A stretch of 64,000 nt of DNA from Pseudomonadota bacterium (lineage in GTDB: Bacteria; Pseudomonadota; Gammaproteobacteria; Acidiferrobacterales; Acidiferrobacteraceae): assembly GCA_021795715.1 (NCBI GenBank), contig JAJYPD010000002.1:1-64000 (forward strand), read 5' to 3'. Both the position numbers and the translations under genes were made by a program. The notes below the pieces were generated by a model. The model saw only the letters and a list, made by a program, of their open reading frames with translations. It was not told where the DNA came from and did not search any database. This document shows, piece after piece, positions 62,044 through 64,000 of the stretch (position 1 is its first letter; each line of letters starts with the position of its first letter).

Positions 62044-63456
62044 ATGAAACCGACCGAACAAAGCCCTGGTAACCACAATTCCACGGCCCAGGGAGCGGGC
62101 GCCGGCACCATGAAACCCGGGTTCCACAACACGGATGGACAAGGGATCGCCGGACACGGCTCTTTTTTCCAGCAGACCAATCTGTCGCCGGCCGACGCCG
62201 CAGCGGCCACGGAGTGGGTCCGCAAGCAGGTCGATCGCCGGACGATGGACTTGAGCGAGCGCATGGATGACATCCGCGAGCACATGTGGGAGCTCGAGAA
62301 GGACGGGCAGATCATCGTCCACCGGATCGGCGACGATCATGAGCCGAAGATGGTCAAGACGCTTTTTGGCTGGGATAAAAAGATTCCGACGAAACAGCTC
62401 TGGCATCACAAGTCCTGCGGCCAATGCGGCAACATCCCCGGTTATCCGACATCCCTGCTGTGGTTCATGAACAAATTCGGATTCGTGCCCGGCAAGGATT
62501 ACCTGGACGAAACCGATCAGACATCCTGCACCGCCTGGAACTACCACGGTTCCGGCATCGGCAACGTCGAATCCCTCGCCGCCGTGTTCCTCCGCAACTT
62601 TCATCAGGCCTACGTATCGGGCAAACAGCACGGTTTCGAGCTGGGACACTTCTTCCCGCTGGTCCACTGCGGCACCTCCTTCGGCAACTACAAGGAAATC
62701 CGCAAGTATCTGATCGAATCCGCCGAGCTGCGTGAAAAGGTTACGAAGATCCTCGGCAAGCTGGGCCGGCTGGTCGACGGCAAGCTGGTCATCCCCGAGG
62801 AGATCGTGCATTACTCCGAATGGGTGCATGTGATGCGCAACCGCATCGCGTCGGAGCTGCAGACGATCGACATGTCCAACATCCGTGTGACCATGCATGT
62901 GGCCTGCCACTACTACAAGATGGTGCACGAGGATGCGGTCTACGATGCCGAGACCATGAATGGCAACCGCACGGCCATCGGCACGGCGGTGGCGCAGGCC
63001 CTCGGCGCGCAGGTCATCGATTACTCGACCTGGTATGACTGCTGCGGCTTCGGGTTTCGCCACATCATCTCCGAGCGCGAATTTACACGCTCCTTCACGA
63101 TGGATCGCAAGATCAAGGTCGCCCGCCAGGAAGCCAACGCGGATGTCATGATCGGCAACGACACCGGTTGCATCACGACCATGGACAAGAACCAGTGGAT
63201 CGGCAAGGCGCACGGTCAGAATTTCCAGATCCCCATCATGGCCGACGTGCAGCTTGCGGCGCTGGCCTGCGGGGCGGATCCCTTCAAGATCGTTCAGCTG
63301 CAGTGGCACGCGAGCCCGTGCGAGGAGCTGGTCGAGAAGATGGGCATCGACTGGAACAAGGCGAAGGGCGATTTCGAGAAGTATCTGAAGCAGGTCGAAC
63401 AGGGCAATATCGAATATCTTTACAATCCTGAATTGGCGCTGGGAGGCAAGGCGTAA
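62044..63456 (+). CDS. hdrB1: sHdrB1, CCG-domain subunit of the sHdr complex
   Basis: 470 residues. Cysteine-rich modules: KSCGQCGNIPGYP, SCTAWNYHGSGIG, HCGTSFGNYKEI, then VACHYYKMVHED, YDCCGFGFRH and NDTGCITTMD. These resemble the HdrB CCG repeats that bind the noncubane FeS clusters, although the first module has C-T-A instead of a C-C pair. An unusual, Gly/His/Asn-rich N-terminus of about 45 residues precedes the fold. AAGGAG lies 7 bases before ATG 62044. The complex oxidises protein-bound sulfane sulfur to sulfite in the cytoplasm. Confidence 0.9.
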   Translation: MKPTEQSPGNHNSTAQGAGAGTMKPGFHNTDGQGIAGHGSFFQQTNLSPADAAAATEWVRKQVDRRTMDLSERMDDIREHMWELEKDGQIIVHRIGDDHEPKMVKTLFGWDKKIPTKQLWHHKSCGQCGNIPGYPTSLLWFMNKFGFVPGKDYLDETDQTSCTAWNYHGSGIGNVESLAAVFLRNFHQAYVSGKQHGFELGHFFPLVHCGTSFGNYKEIRKYLIESAELREKVTKILGKLGRLVDGKLVIPEEIVHYSEWVHVMRNRIASELQTIDMSNIRVTMHVACHYYKMVHEDAVYDAETMNGNRTAIGTAVAQALGAQVIDYSTWYDCCGFGFRHIISEREFTRSFTMDRKIKVARQEANADVMIGNDTGCITTMDKNQWIGKAHGQNFQIPIMADVQLAALACGADPFKIVQLQWHASPCEELVEKMGIDWNKAKGDFEKYLKQVEQGNIEYLYNPELALGGKA

Positions 63457-63459
63457 GCA

Positions 63460-64000
63460 ATGCAAAAGACCGTACTAGTGGTAGGAGCGGGGCCTGCCGG
63501 CCTTTCCGCAGCAGCTGGCGTCGCAGCCAGCGGCCTCAATGTTGTCCTGGTCGAGAAGGCGGCGCGGTTGGGCGGCACGCCCATTCTGTCGGGTTACGCC
63601 AAGCTTGTGCCTTCCGGTGAATGGGCGAAGGATGCCATGGGCCGCATGGTCAAACGCGTCGAGGACGCCTCGAACGTGAAGATCCACAAGGAGACAAAGG
63701 TCACCAAGCTCTCCGGTGAGGCGGGCCATTTCACCGCCACCTTGTCGAACGGGTCCACCGTGGAATGTGGGTCCGTGATCCTGGCCACCGGCTTTACGCA
63801 CTTCGATTCGATCAACAAGCCGGAGTGGGGTTTCGGGTCCTATGAGGACGTGGTCACCACGACCCAGGTCGAACAGATGGTGGCCGCCGGCAAGATTGCC
63901 TGCCCATCCGATGGCCGGGTCCCCGAGCGGGTTGCCATCTTGCTGTGCGTGGGGTCCCGCGACCGGCAGATCGGCCGCGAGTGGTGCTCGAAGATCTGTT
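63460..64000 (+). CDS. hdrA: sHdrA, FAD-binding subunit (partial, runs off the window)
   Basis: The first 180 residues are visible. VLVVGAGPAGLSAAAGVAASG is the FAD dinucleotide fold, and KAARLGGTPILSGY with VILATGFTHFD are further flavoprotein motifs. LLCVGSRDRQIGREWCSKIC carries cysteines typical of HdrA. ATG 63460 lies 3 bases after the hdrB1 stop with GGGAGG inside the end of hdrB1. It is the flavin subunit that links hdrB/C electron flow. The 3' end and hdrC2/hdrB2 are outside. Confidence 0.93.
   Translation, partial: MQKTVLVVGAGPAGLSAAAGVAASGLNVVLVEKAARLGGTPILSGYAKLVPSGEWAKDAMGRMVKRVEDASNVKIHKETKVTKLSGEAGHFTATLSNGSTVECGSVILATGFTHFDSINKPEWGFGSYEDVVTTTQVEQMVAAGKIACPSDGRVPERVAILLCVGSRDRQIGREWCSKIC

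Overview
The window is GC-rich and densely coding. It looks like the chromosome of an acidophilic, aerobic, chemolithoautotrophic sulfur and hydrogen oxidiser of the Acidiferrobacter/Acidithiobacillus kind. That is an inference from gene content: an Isp-type [NiFe] hydrogenase, soxXAB, an sHdr sulfur-oxidation operon, fructose-1,6-bisphosphatase plus beta-carbonic anhydrase, and two Kdp potassium pumps. No rRNA, tRNA or CRISPR array was seen.

Layout. 1-2257: decayed mobile DNA, with the end of an ISL3-like insertion sequence set into a frameshifted RelE-like toxin gene, a truncated secreted protein, a primase-like gene remnant and an AlpA-type regulator. 2258-2701: a universal stress protein. 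3097-17789: one long, tightly coupled operon for a membrane-linked uptake hydrogenase (protease, HupH-like protein, small subunit, Isp1, Isp2, large subunit, HypABFCDE, the aerobic CO-ligand enzyme HypX and a nickel permease). 17893-30374: carbon and energy metabolism (phosphoketolase convergent with acetate kinase, a P-type ATPase, glucokinase, fructose bisphosphatase, carbonic anhydrase), a Dda-like helicase and lgt. 30550-33885: GNAT, class II aldolase-like, DUF302 and metallophosphoesterase genes.

33906-49036 is the most unusual part. Two complete but clearly diverged kdp operons lie in tandem, each opening with an extra tiny membrane ORF and then kdpF. They are followed by a KdpD sensor that stops before its kinase half, a separate HAMP-PAS histidine kinase, and an NtrC-family sigma54 activator with an intact GAFTGA loop but no DNA-binding helix-turn-helix. 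The first kdp operon has a well-spaced -24/-12 sigma54-type promoter at 35248-35263. Together these suggest potassium-uptake control moved from the usual KdpD/KdpE (OmpR-type) circuit to a sigma54 circuit.

49173-51779: thpR, marC and an Ada-like gene. 51869-55010 (minus strand): soxXAB, with a SoxA of the single-haem type. 55283-59707: an MgtA-like Mg2+ P-type ATPase, a BepA-like M48 protease and a small unknown protein. 59948 to the end: the sHdr operon rhd-tusA-dsrE-hdrC1-hdrB1-hdrA, cut by the window edge. In the expected pathway, Sox proteins handle thiosulfate in the periplasm, Rhd/TusA/DsrE relay sulfane sulfur in the cytoplasm to sHdr, and hydrogenase adds electrons to the quinone pool.
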